Shown here in pieces: positions 1-8,351 of a stretch of DNA of 15,208 bases. The notes beneath the pieces are model-generated. The model was not told where the DNA came from and did not search any database. It was given only the letters and a program-made list of their open reading frames with translations. Position 1 is the stretch's first letter; each line of letters starts with the position of its first letter. The translations under genes were made by a program, and so were the position numbers. The stretch comes from an uncultured Collinsella sp. (lineage in GTDB: Bacteria > Actinomycetota > Coriobacteriia > Coriobacteriales > Coriobacteriaceae): assembly GCA_902490095.1 (NCBI GenBank), contig CABUCQ010000044.1, positions 1 through 15,208 of the forward strand. The letters run 5' to 3'.

Positions 1-2
1 AC

Positions 3-8
3 AGGAGG
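3..8 (+). promoter_or_regulatory. Shine-Dalgarno site of glgP
   Basis: AGGAGG lies four bases before the ATG at 13 and fixes the phosphorylase start. The promoter is outside the window. Confidence 0.8.
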
Positions 9-12
9 AAAC

Positions 13-2280
<2,268 letters not shown>

Positions 2281-2306
2281 TTTCGTTTCCTTTACCCATC
2301 CTCTTG

Positions 2307-2340
2307 AAAGCGGAGTCGTGGCAACACGGCTCCGTTTTTT
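2307..2340 (+). terminator. Rho-independent terminator of glgP
   Basis: A 10-bp stem (2311-2320 with 2325-2334, one G-U pair) closes a GCAA tetraloop and is followed by six T. It lies about 30 bases after the phosphorylase stop codon. Confidence 0.9.
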
Positions 2341-2380
2341 GTGCCCGCACGTTACCCTGTGACCCGACTCGGCCAAACAA

Positions 2381-2597
2381 TCTCGATCTGTAACAACTAC
2401 TCGGTAAAAACGGTCCCAGCTGTTACAGATTGAGACATACCGGCCCCTCCCCTTGGGTTTATCTCGATCTGTAACATCTAGCAGCTGAAATTCACCTTTG
2501 GTGTTACAGATTTAGATGAAATGGTTAGCTCAGCGGAACCGTCTCGATCTGTAACATCTAACGTCCGAAATCAGCCTCACCCGTTACAGATCGAGAC
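2381..2597. repeat. Array of six 15-bp repeats in alternating orientation, 40-bp period
   Basis: The 15-mer TCTCGATCTGTAACA starts at 2381, 2462 and 2542. Its reverse complement (TGTTACAGATCGAGA, with 0-2 changes) starts at 2421, 2502 and 2582. Start-to-start distances are therefore 40, 41, 40, 40 and 40. Each forward/reverse pair makes a hairpin unit of 55-57 bases (2381-2435, 2461-2517, 2541-2597) with a 25-base loop. The third unit pairs perfectly over 15 bp. The three loops are not identical but share CTA near the 5' side and GAAAT or AAAAA near the middle. The 25-26 base gaps between units look unrelated to each other. There is no ORF and no T-tract, so these are not ordinary terminators. 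The even spacing of both loops and gaps suggests either tandem amplification of one dyad element or a phased set of protein sites; the function is unknown. Confidence 0.9.
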
Positions 2598-2620
2598 AAA
2601 CGACCGGTCAGACAGCCCCA

Positions 2621-2668
2621 ACACAAAGAAAGGCTCCCCTCTCGCCCAGTGGACGGGAGGGGAGCCTT
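2621..2668 (-). terminator. Terminator of the leftward sugar ABC operon
   Basis: A 15-bp stem (2630-2644 with 2654-2668, one G-U pair) closes a 9-base loop. Read on the minus strand it is followed by TTTCTTTGTG, a T-rich tail. It is about 70 bases beyond the stop of the ATPase gene. On the plus strand the tail is not T-rich. Confidence 0.85.
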
Positions 2669-2736
2669 ATATGTGACCGCGGCAAAAGGATGGCAATACC
2701 GCAGTCGCCCAAAGGGAGGGCCTGGATGCACCGGGC

Positions 2737-3936
2737 CTAGATAAGGTTCTTGCCAGAGACCTTATCGAAGAGGTGGGTCGCGTTCTTCTCGAACTTGAAC
2801 CAGATGGTGTCGCCAACCTTGAGCGCGCCCTTGGCCTCGAGGTCGACGACGGGGATAATCAGGACAAACTGGCCGTCGGGAGCGGTCACGTGGACATGCT
2901 CGGTCGAGCCCATGAGCTCGGTCACCTCGACGGTACCCTGGAGCGCGCCCTCCTCGCCCTTGTCGGCAAGCAGGATCTGCTCGGGACGCACGCCGGCCGT
3001 AATCTCCTTCACGTCGCCGCCGTCCCAGTTGAGGGCAAGCTGAGCGCAAGTCTCGGGGGCGAGCGCCACGTTCATATCCTCGGTCTTGACGGTAAAGCCG
3101 TTGCCCGAGCGCGCCAGCTGGGCATCGAAGAAGTTCATCTGCGGCACGCCGATAAAGCCGGCGACGAAGATGTTCGCGGGATGGTTGAAGACCTCCTGCG
3201 GGGTGGCGATCTGCTGGACGACGCCGTCCTTCATGACCACGATACGGTCACCGAGGGTCATAGCCTCGGTCTGGTCGTGAGTAACATAAATGAACGTGCC
3301 CTTGATCTCGTGGCGCAGCTTAATGAGCTCGGCACGCATCTGGTTACGAAGCTTGGCGTCCAGGTTGGACAGCGGCTCGTCCATCAGGAAGACCTTGGGG
3401 TCACGCACGATGGCGCGGCCGATAGCGACACGCTGGCGCTGGCCGCCGGAGAGCGCCTTGGGCTTACGGTCGAGGTACTCGGTAATGCCCAGAATCTCGG
3501 CAGCAGAGCGAACTTTGCGGTCGATCTCGTCCTTGGGGACCTTCTTGAGCTCGAGCGTAAACGCCATGTTCTCGTACACCGTCATATTGGGGTACAGAGC
3601 ATAGCTCTGGAACACCATGGCGATGTCGCGGTCCTTGGGCGCCACGTCGTTGACGCGCTTGCCGTCGATGAGCACATCGCCCGAGGTAATGTCCTCCAGG
3701 CCGGCGACCATGCGCATCGTCGTGGACTTACCGCAGCCAGAGGGGCCAACGAGGACGACGAACTCCTGGTCGTGAACGGTGAGGTTGAAGTCCTCTACAG
3801 CGAGCACACCGTCCTCGGTAACCTTGAGGTTGTGCTTCTTCTCCTCGGTCTTCTTCTTTTTGCCAAAGAAGCCCTTCTTTTTGGACTCGGTGTTGGGATA
3901 CACCTTCTGAACATGCTTGAGAACGATCTCGGCCAT
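2737..3936 (-). CDS. Sugar ABC transporter ATP-binding protein (MsmX/UgpC type)
   Basis: Cytoplasmic ATPase (399 aa) that powers the CUT1-type sugar importer encoded just upstream. From the chosen start: Walker A GPSGCGKST at 64-72, Q-loop Gln110, ABC signature LSGGQRQR at 162-169, Walker B FLMDEP at 183-188, D-loop SNLD, switch His220. A C-terminal TOBE-type half follows. The ATG at 3936 is preferred over the in-frame ATG at 4020 because AAAGG precedes it and homologues begin MAEIxL; the longer form would also run back towards the permease stop. Unusual: residues 15-42 form a lysine-rich insert (GKKKKTEEKK) between the first strand and the AVEDF motif, absent from textbook MsmX or MalK. It is the last gene of the operon, 67 bases after the second permease. 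MsmX-type ATPases can serve several importers, so it may not be dedicated to this one. Confidence 0.95.
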   Translation of the reverse strand: MAEIVLKHVQKVYPNTESKKKGFFGKKKKTEEKKHNLKVTEDGVLAVEDFNLTVHDQEFVVLVGPSGCGKSTTMRMVAGLEDITSGDVLIDGKRVNDVAPKDRDIAMVFQSYALYPNMTVYENMAFTLELKKVPKDEIDRKVRSAAEILGITEYLDRKPKALSGGQRQRVAIGRAIVRDPKVFLMDEPLSNLDAKLRNQMRAELIKLRHEIKGTFIYVTHDQTEAMTLGDRIVVMKDGVVQQIATPQEVFNHPANIFVAGFIGVPQMNFFDAQLARSGNGFTVKTEDMNVALAPETCAQLALNWDGGDVKEITAGVRPEQILLADKGEEGALQGTVEVTELMGSTEHVHVTAPDGQFVLIIPVVDLEAKGALKVGDTIWFKFEKNATHLFDKVSGKNLI

Positions 3937-3953
3937 GTCTTTACCTTTCGATA

Positions 3954-3979
3954 TGCGGCACCATGTTGAGGGCGCCGCA
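3954..3979 (-). other. Intercistronic RNA hairpin between second permease and ATPase
   Basis: On the minus strand, TGCGGCGCC pairs with GGTGCCGCA (9 bp, one G-U) around an 8-base loop, ending 17 bases before the ATPase start. There is no T-tract, so mRNA stability or translational spacing is likelier than termination. Confidence 0.5.
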
Positions 3980-4003
3980 GAAACTTGCAAAACAGTTACG
4001 GCA

Positions 4004-4843
4004 TCAGCCCTTGACGGCACCTGCCACCACGCCGTCGATGATGTACTTCTGGCAGAGGATGTACATGATGACGATGGGGATAACGACCATCATGATGCAG
4101 GCCATCATGGGGCCGAGCTCGACGTGGCCGTAGCCGCCGCGGAAGTACTGGATCAAGATAGGAATGGTCTTGTACTTGGTGGAGTCGAGAGTGAGGTAGG
4201 GCAGCAGATAGTCGTTCCAGACCCACATGGTCTCGAGGATGCCGACCGAAAGATAGGTGGGCTTCATGATGGGAAGGACGATCTTAAAGAACACCTGGAC
4301 CGGGTTGCAGCCATCAATCATGGCCGCCTCCTCGATCTCGAGCGGGATGTTCTTTACAAAGCCGGCGAACATAAAGACCGCCAGGCCCGCGCCAAAGCCG
4401 AGGTAGATAAAGCAGATGTTGAACGGCGTGTTGAAGCCGATGCGGTCCGCCAAATTGGACAGCGTGAACATGAGCATCTGGAAGGGCACGACCATCGAGA
4501 AGACGAACAGGTAATAGAAGAAGTTCGAGATCTTGCTGTTGACGCGCACTACGTACCAAGCACACATGGAGCAGCACACCAGAATCAGCACGACCGACGT
4601 GACCGTGATGATGAGCGAGTACATAAATGCCGAGGCAAAGCCCTGCTCGTTAAGGGCATGCATGTAGTTTGCGAGGCCGTTGAACGTCTCGGGCGTGAGC
4701 AGATCGAATGCCGTGGTGGTGCTGATTGCAGTTGCCTTTTTAAAGGAATTGAGCGCGATCATAAACACGGGGTAGATCCACGCGAGCGACAGAATCGTAA
4801 AGAAAATCGAGAGCGCGCGGTTGATAACCTTATCGCGTTTCAT
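4004..4843 (-). CDS. Carbohydrate ABC transporter permease (MalG-like)
   Basis: Inner-membrane subunit (279 aa) of a CUT1-family importer, pairing with the permease upstream. About six hydrophobic segments are visible, starting with residues 9-31. The cytoplasmic EAA loop, which docks on the ATPase, reads EEAAMIDG at 171-178 and continues to LPIMKP. The C-terminal half fits the MalG/LacG/UgpE branch, including WNDYLLPYL at about 209-217. Its ATG overlaps the TAA of the preceding permease by one base (TAATG), with AAGGAGG at 4854-4860, so translational coupling is expected. The substrate is inferred from context as a malto-oligosaccharide or related glucan; the permease sequence alone does not define it. 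Confidence 0.94.
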   Translation of the reverse strand: MKRDKVINRALSIFFTILSLAWIYPVFMIALNSFKKATAISTTTAFDLLTPETFNGLANYMHALNEQGFASAFMYSLIITVTSVVLILVCCSMCAWYVVRVNSKISNFFYYLFVFSMVVPFQMLMFTLSNLADRIGFNTPFNICFIYLGFGAGLAVFMFAGFVKNIPLEIEEAAMIDGCNPVQVFFKIVLPIMKPTYLSVGILETMWVWNDYLLPYLTLDSTKYKTIPILIQYFRGGYGHVELGPMMACIMMVVIPIVIMYILCQKYIIDGVVAGAVKG

Positions 4844-5697
4844 TACTGCTGCACCTCCTTGGACCTCGTGGCCTTAAGCTGGATCATAGAAATAGCGACA
4901 ACCAGGATGCAGAAGATAACTGCCTTGGCCTGACCGATGCCCTGCCATGCGATGCCAGCACGCGAATAGAACGTGTTGTAGATGTTCAGGGCGAGCATCT
5001 CGGTGGAGTGCGCCGGGGCGCCACCGGTAAGGGCGAGGTTCTGGTCGAACAGCTTAAAGCCGTTGGTGATGGACAGGAACAGGCAGATGGTGATGGTCGG
5101 CATCAGGTTGGGGATCTTAACCTTCCAAAACGTCTGCCATGCCGTAGCGCCATCGACCTTGGCGGCCTCGATGTAGTCAGACGGGATGGACTGCAGACCG
5201 GCGATGTAGATGATCATCATGTAGCCGACCTGTTGCCACAGGGTCAGGATGATAAGGCCCCAGAAGCCAGCGGCGGAGTTGAGGGCGATAAGCTGGGCAC
5301 CCACGTTGGAGAGCAGGCAGTTGATCAGAATCTGCCAAATGTAACCCAGCACAATGCCGCCGATCAGGTTAGGCATAAAGAAAATCGTACGGAAGATGTT
5401 GGTGCCCTTGAGCGCCTTGCGGGTGAGCGCCTGCGCAATGGCCAGCGCGATCACGTTGATGAGCACCGTCGACAGGAAGGCAAACGCCACGGTAAAGAAG
5501 AACGACGTGGAGAACTGCGGGTCGGTCAGTGCGCGCACGTAGTTCTCGATACCGACAAAGTGCGCGTTATTGATGGTAATAAACTGGCAGAACGAGAGAT
5601 AGAAACCCTGGATAAAGGGAATCACGAACCCGATCATAAACGCCAGGCACGTGGGCAGCATAAAGAGCGGCCACCAGCGCTTGAGTGCTTTGCCCAT
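4843..5697 (-). CDS. Carbohydrate ABC transporter permease (MalF-like)
   Basis: First permease (284 aa) of the importer, forming the membrane channel with the MalG-like subunit. Hydrophobic segments are at about 9-31, 65-90, 103-128, 145-168, 200-215 and 255-275. The EAA loop is EAAKVDG at 177-183 followed by KIPNLMP. At 284 aa it is the short UgpA/LacF type without the large periplasmic P2 loop of E. coli MalF. The start has AAAGGA upstream on the minus strand. It lies 87 bases after the binding-protein gene, separated by a strong hairpin, so it is probably translated at a lower level than the binding protein. Confidence 0.94.
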   Translation of the reverse strand: MGKALKRWWPLFMLPTCLAFMIGFVIPFIQGFYLSFCQFITINNAHFVGIENYVRALTDPQFSTSFFFTVAFAFLSTVLINVIALAIAQALTRKALKGTNIFRTIFFMPNLIGGIVLGYIWQILINCLLSNVGAQLIALNSAAGFWGLIILTLWQQVGYMMIIYIAGLQSIPSDYIEAAKVDGATAWQTFWKVKIPNLMPTITICLFLSITNGFKLFDQNLALTGGAPAHSTEMLALNIYNTFYSRAGIAWQGIGQAKAVIFCILVVAISMIQLKATRSKEVQQ

Positions 5698-5717
5698 AGA
5701 AGGGTCCTTTCAATATG

Positions 5718-5753
5718 CAGGGGGCGGGCAAACCTACGTCTGCCCGCCCCCTG
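5718..5753 (-). other. Perfect 13-bp hairpin between binding-protein and permease genes
   Basis: CAGGGGGCGGGCA at 5718-5730 pairs perfectly with 5741-5753 around a 10-base loop. No T-tract follows on the minus strand (GCATATTGAAAGG, which is the ribosome-binding region of the next gene). Such hairpins after binding-protein genes are known to protect the upstream mRNA segment and to cut read-through, raising binding protein over permease. That role is inferred here. Confidence 0.7.
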
Positions 5754-5784
5754 TCGCTAATCAGATAGCTTGGGCAGCAACTGC

Positions 5785-7101
5785 TTACTCGGAAGCAGCC
5801 TTCTCGGTCTTCCAGCCATCGACGAAGGCATTCTTGACGCCGTCCCACTTGGTGTTGTCGGCAGCATAAGCGATGAGAGCCTGCTTGAGGTTCTTCTTCC
5901 ACTCCTCAGAGGGGATGTAAACGAAGTCCCAAGCAACGGTCTTCTTGCCATCCTTGGCCATAGCAACGGCCTGCTGCGAGAAGACGTTGGTGGTCTCCTT
6001 AGCGCTCTTGAACGGGGCGGTCAGACCCATCTTGTCAGCGATGATGCTGGTGGCGGTGTCAGAAGTGACGCACCAATACATGAAGTCCTCGGTGGCCTTC
6101 TGGGCATCCTCGGAAGCCTGGGAGCTGACGCACCAGTAGTTCTCGCCGCCGGAGCACAGGCCCTGGTTCTCCTCGCCGTCGACGCCGATGTAAATCGGCA
6201 GCATGCCGAGCTGGTCGTCGGTCATACCGGCCTTGGTGAGGTCGGCGTAGGCCCAAGAGCCGTTCTGGTAGAAGACGGCCTTGCCGGTTGCGAACTCGTT
6301 AGTGGCGTCGTCACCGGTCTTGGAGGCGAGCTGCGAAGGATCGCAGGTGGAGTCGGTGATGTACAGGTCGAAGATCTGCTTAAAGTTGTCGAGATACTCG
6401 CCCTTGATCTCGTCGTCCTCCTGATTGTGCTCCTTCTCGAACTCGTAGTAGAGCGGGAGGTTGGCGAGGTGCGTGGTGTAGCGCCAGCTGGAGGAGTCAT
6501 CCATACCGGCGGAAGTGAAGGCACCGTCAACGCCGAGCTCGTCCTTGCGGGCCTGGATGTCATCGGCGCAAGCCTTCAGCTTGTCGAAGGAGTTGATGTC
6601 CTCGGCCTTGTAGCCGGCCTTCTCGAGGAGCTCCTTGTTGTAGATGATGCCGTAGCTCTCCTGAACCCAGTCGATACCCAGATCTTTGCCGTCGGACTGC
6701 AGCGCCAGGGAGTCGTCGATGAGCTCGCCGCGGAGCTTGGTGTCGGAAAGATCGGCGCAGTAGTCCTTCCAGTTCTTAAGGCCGGTGGGGCCGTTGACCT
6801 GGAACAGCGTCGGAGCGGAGCTCTTGGACATCTCGGACTTGAGCTTCTCCTCGTAGGTGTTGGAGGCGGCGGTCACGATCTTGACCTCGACGCCCTTCTC
6901 TTTCTTGTACGCCTTGGCGATCTCCTTCCACTCCTTGTCGACCTCGGGCTTGAACTGGAGGAAGTAGACCTCGGCAGCGTCACCAGAAGCAGAGGAGCCG
7001 GAGCCGGCAGAACCACCGCAGCCCACGAGACCCAGACCAAGAACCGCAGCCGCGGAACCAGCAAAGCCCAGGAACTGCCTTCTGCTCATTTCGTTCTTCA
7101 T
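5785..7101 (-). CDS. Extracellular sugar-binding lipoprotein (family 1 SBP)
   Basis: Solute-binding protein (438 aa) of the ABC importer, anchored outside the membrane. The N-terminus shows a twin-arginine motif SRRQFLG at 6-12, a short hydrophobic stretch, and a lipobox LVGC with Cys28 as the lipidated residue, followed by a Gly/Ser-rich linker. The combination suggests export by Tat as a folded lipoprotein. The body matches the MalE/family 1 fold in length and in its aromatic-rich regions (for example NGSWAYADL and a WCVSS segment). The ATG at 7101 is chosen because AAAGGG precedes it; an in-frame GTG at 7119 would add six residues and bury this site. First gene of the operon, with its own promoter region downstream of the regulator's terminator. 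Maltodextrin is the likely ligand from context only. Confidence 0.93.
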   Translation of the reverse strand: MKNEMSRRQFLGFAGSAAAVLGLGLVGCGGSAGSGSSASGDAAEVYFLQFKPEVDKEWKEIAKAYKKEKGVEVKIVTAASNTYEEKLKSEMSKSSAPTLFQVNGPTGLKNWKDYCADLSDTKLRGELIDDSLALQSDGKDLGIDWVQESYGIIYNKELLEKAGYKAEDINSFDKLKACADDIQARKDELGVDGAFTSAGMDDSSSWRYTTHLANLPLYYEFEKEHNQEDDEIKGEYLDNFKQIFDLYITDSTCDPSQLASKTGDDATNEFATGKAVFYQNGSWAYADLTKAGMTDDQLGMLPIYIGVDGEENQGLCSGGENYWCVSSQASEDAQKATEDFMYWCVTSDTATSIIADKMGLTAPFKSAKETTNVFSQQAVAMAKDGKKTVAWDFVYIPSEEWKKNLKQALIAYAADNTKWDGVKNAFVDGWKTEKAASE

Positions 7102-7314
7102 TACAATCCACCCTTTCACACCGTGGCGGCACCCTTTGCCGCCGCCTTCGGAGATTGGCTCGGGGACTTTGCCCCTTTTGCTGATTTGTACGATACGCTA
7201 TTTGGCTAGTTGTTTGAACAAGTATTACTAGAGCGGTAGAAAAACTTCGGTGAACGGTAATTTCAACTTGATACTTGACAAGTTTTGTATAAACAATTAT
7301 TTGTTATCGAATGC
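7102..7314 (-). promoter_or_regulatory. Promoter/operator region of the ABC operon
   Basis: This 213-base stretch separates the regulator's terminator from the binding-protein start and must carry the operon promoter. I could not assign -35/-10 boxes with confidence. Candidate control sites are ACTTG-A-CAAGT at 7273-7283, lying in a wider AACTTG-N8-CAAGTT dyad (7265-7284); TTGTATAAAC at 7285-7294; a weaker TTG-AA-CAA dyad near 7214-7221; and three CGGTRAA-like words between 7233 and 7260. A small leader hairpin (GGCGGCA/TGCCGCC) lies at about 7126-7144. Confidence 0.5.
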
Positions 7315-7369
7315 AGAGAAAACGCCCGGTCAAGCCGATGCATCGTCGGTTTGACCGGGCGTTTTCTCT
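7315..7369 (-). terminator. Strong terminator of the GntR-type regulator gene
   Basis: A perfect 19-bp stem (7315-7333 with 7351-7369) has a loop that can itself pair (CCGA/TCGG). Both arms carry AAAA/TTTT, so on either strand the stem ends in GTTTTCTCT. It lies about 40 bases after the regulator stop and insulates the ABC operon from it. Confidence 0.88.
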
Positions 7370-7407
7370 TTGAGGGCATGAGTCTCGTCAGGCTGCGAGC
7401 TAGCCGG

Positions 7408-8127
7408 CTATCGCTTGGAGTTGACGCGGTAGTGGAAGATCTCGGGATGCGTGCGGGCATGCGTGACCTCGAACAAGATGCCGTCCGAGGTGTACGACTG
7501 GCTCTCCATGACGGCAACGCAGTTGTATTTGCCAAGGTCAAGATAGCTGCAGTCCTCATCGTTGGCAAGCTCGACGCTCACCGTACGGCGACTCGCCATC
7601 ACTTTGACGCCGCGTTTGTGCTCCAGATAGTCGTAAATTGACTTTGCAGCGATCTCGGGCGTCAGGCCTTTGGCGATCGACTCCAGAAAATAGCCGTGGT
7701 CCACCTGGCGAGCGCTACCGTTAAGGCTACGGACACGCACCACGCGAATCAACTCCTCGCCCACCTTAAAGCCCAGGTGACGAGAGAGTTGCTCGGTGCA
7801 GACCAGATGTTCAAAAGACTTAACGTCCGTCGATGCAACGGCATTGTTGCGCTTTGCAAACTCGCCAAACGACTCAACCTCTTCGAGTGCGCCCAACATG
7901 TCGGTTTCGCCCTTAAGCCAAATAACGCGCACGCCCTTGCCGTGTATGGGCTGCACAAACATCCCGTCGGCCAGCATACTCAAGGCGCGACGGACGGTAT
8001 TGCGAGTGCATCCGAACTCCGCGGTCAGCTCGGCTTCGGTTGGCAGCATCTCCTGAAACGCATAGGTCCCATTAATGATGCGCGAGCGTATTTCTCGGTA
8101 GATTCCTTCATAAATCGCTTTTGGCAT
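7408..8127 (-). CDS. GntR-family transcriptional regulator, HutC/TreR type with UTRA domain
   Basis: DNA-binding regulator (239 aa). The N-terminal winged helix-turn-helix includes LPTEAELTAEFGCTRNTV at about 28-45 and RRALSML at 46-52. Residues from about 80 to 235 form a UTRA effector domain, with the family-type segment GLTPEIAAKSIYDYLE at 154-169. This segment is most like trehalose-operon repressors, whose UTRA domain senses a sugar phosphate. The start is supported by GAGGTG eight bases or so upstream. It is divergent from the PTS-HAD gene (224 bases between starts) and directly upstream of, but insulated from, the ABC operon. It therefore probably represses the PTS gene and itself, and perhaps the ABC operon. 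The effector is inferred to be a disaccharide phosphate made by the PTS; the sequence does not prove this. Confidence 0.93.
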   Translation of the reverse strand: MPKAIYEGIYREIRSRIINGTYAFQEMLPTEAELTAEFGCTRNTVRRALSMLADGMFVQPIHGKGVRVIWLKGETDMLGALEEVESFGEFAKRNNAVASTDVKSFEHLVCTEQLSRHLGFKVGEELIRVVRVRSLNGSARQVDHGYFLESIAKGLTPEIAAKSIYDYLEHKRGVKVMASRRTVSVELANDEDCSYLDLGKYNCVAVMESQSYTSDGILFEVTHARTHPEIFHYRVNSKR

Positions 8128-8351
8128 TGTTTCACCTCTAATGAATATGTATGGCTAGGCACGATAGCATTTCTTTGGGTTGTTTAAACCGATTATCGGT
8201 AAAGCACGGATTATTTACCGTCGACGGTTCCCCCGAAACCCAAATCGGACCGAATCAAAACCGTCAATGCGGCAAGCAGCCAGTCCTCTACAATGAGTTC
8301 ATTGTTTAAACGTTCTTGCTCGCACAGCATGTTGCATCCGAAAGGCATATT
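8128..8351. promoter_or_regulatory. Divergent promoter/operator region, regulator and PTS-HAD gene
   Basis: This region holds two copies of TTGTTTAAAC (8180-8189 and 8302-8311), each with a palindromic GTTTAAAC core, and a dyad CGGTAAA-N10-TTTACCG at 8197-8220. A plausible rightward -10 box is TACAAT at 8289-8294; its -35 is weak. A start near 8300 would place the second TTGTTTAAAC at the transcription start, a typical repressor position. For the leftward gene, a TGnTATCGT-like -10 lies near 8167 with the other TTGTTTAAAC around its -35. Ribosome sites are AAAGG at 8341-8345 (rightward) and GAGGTG (leftward). Confidence 0.55.

Noticed and set aside
2381..2597. CRISPR array
   Set aside because: Repeats are only 15 bases, alternate in orientation and have no cas genes nearby.
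2773..3969. Long open frame (398 codons) on the plus strand over the ABC ATPase gene
   Set aside because: It is the antisense shadow of a clear ATPase with all ABC motifs; its own product has no recognisable domain, as is common in high-GC DNA.
5770..7209. 479-codon plus-strand open frame opposite the binding-protein gene
   Set aside because: Low-complexity Leu/Val/Gly-rich translation mirroring the lipoprotein gene; the minus-strand gene has a start site, Tat/lipobox signal and operon context.
7275..7303. Plus-strand promoter with a perfect TTGACA -35
   Set aside because: Its -10 (TATTTG) is poor and transcription would run into the regulator's terminator; TTGACA is better explained as part of the ACTTGACAAGT dyad.
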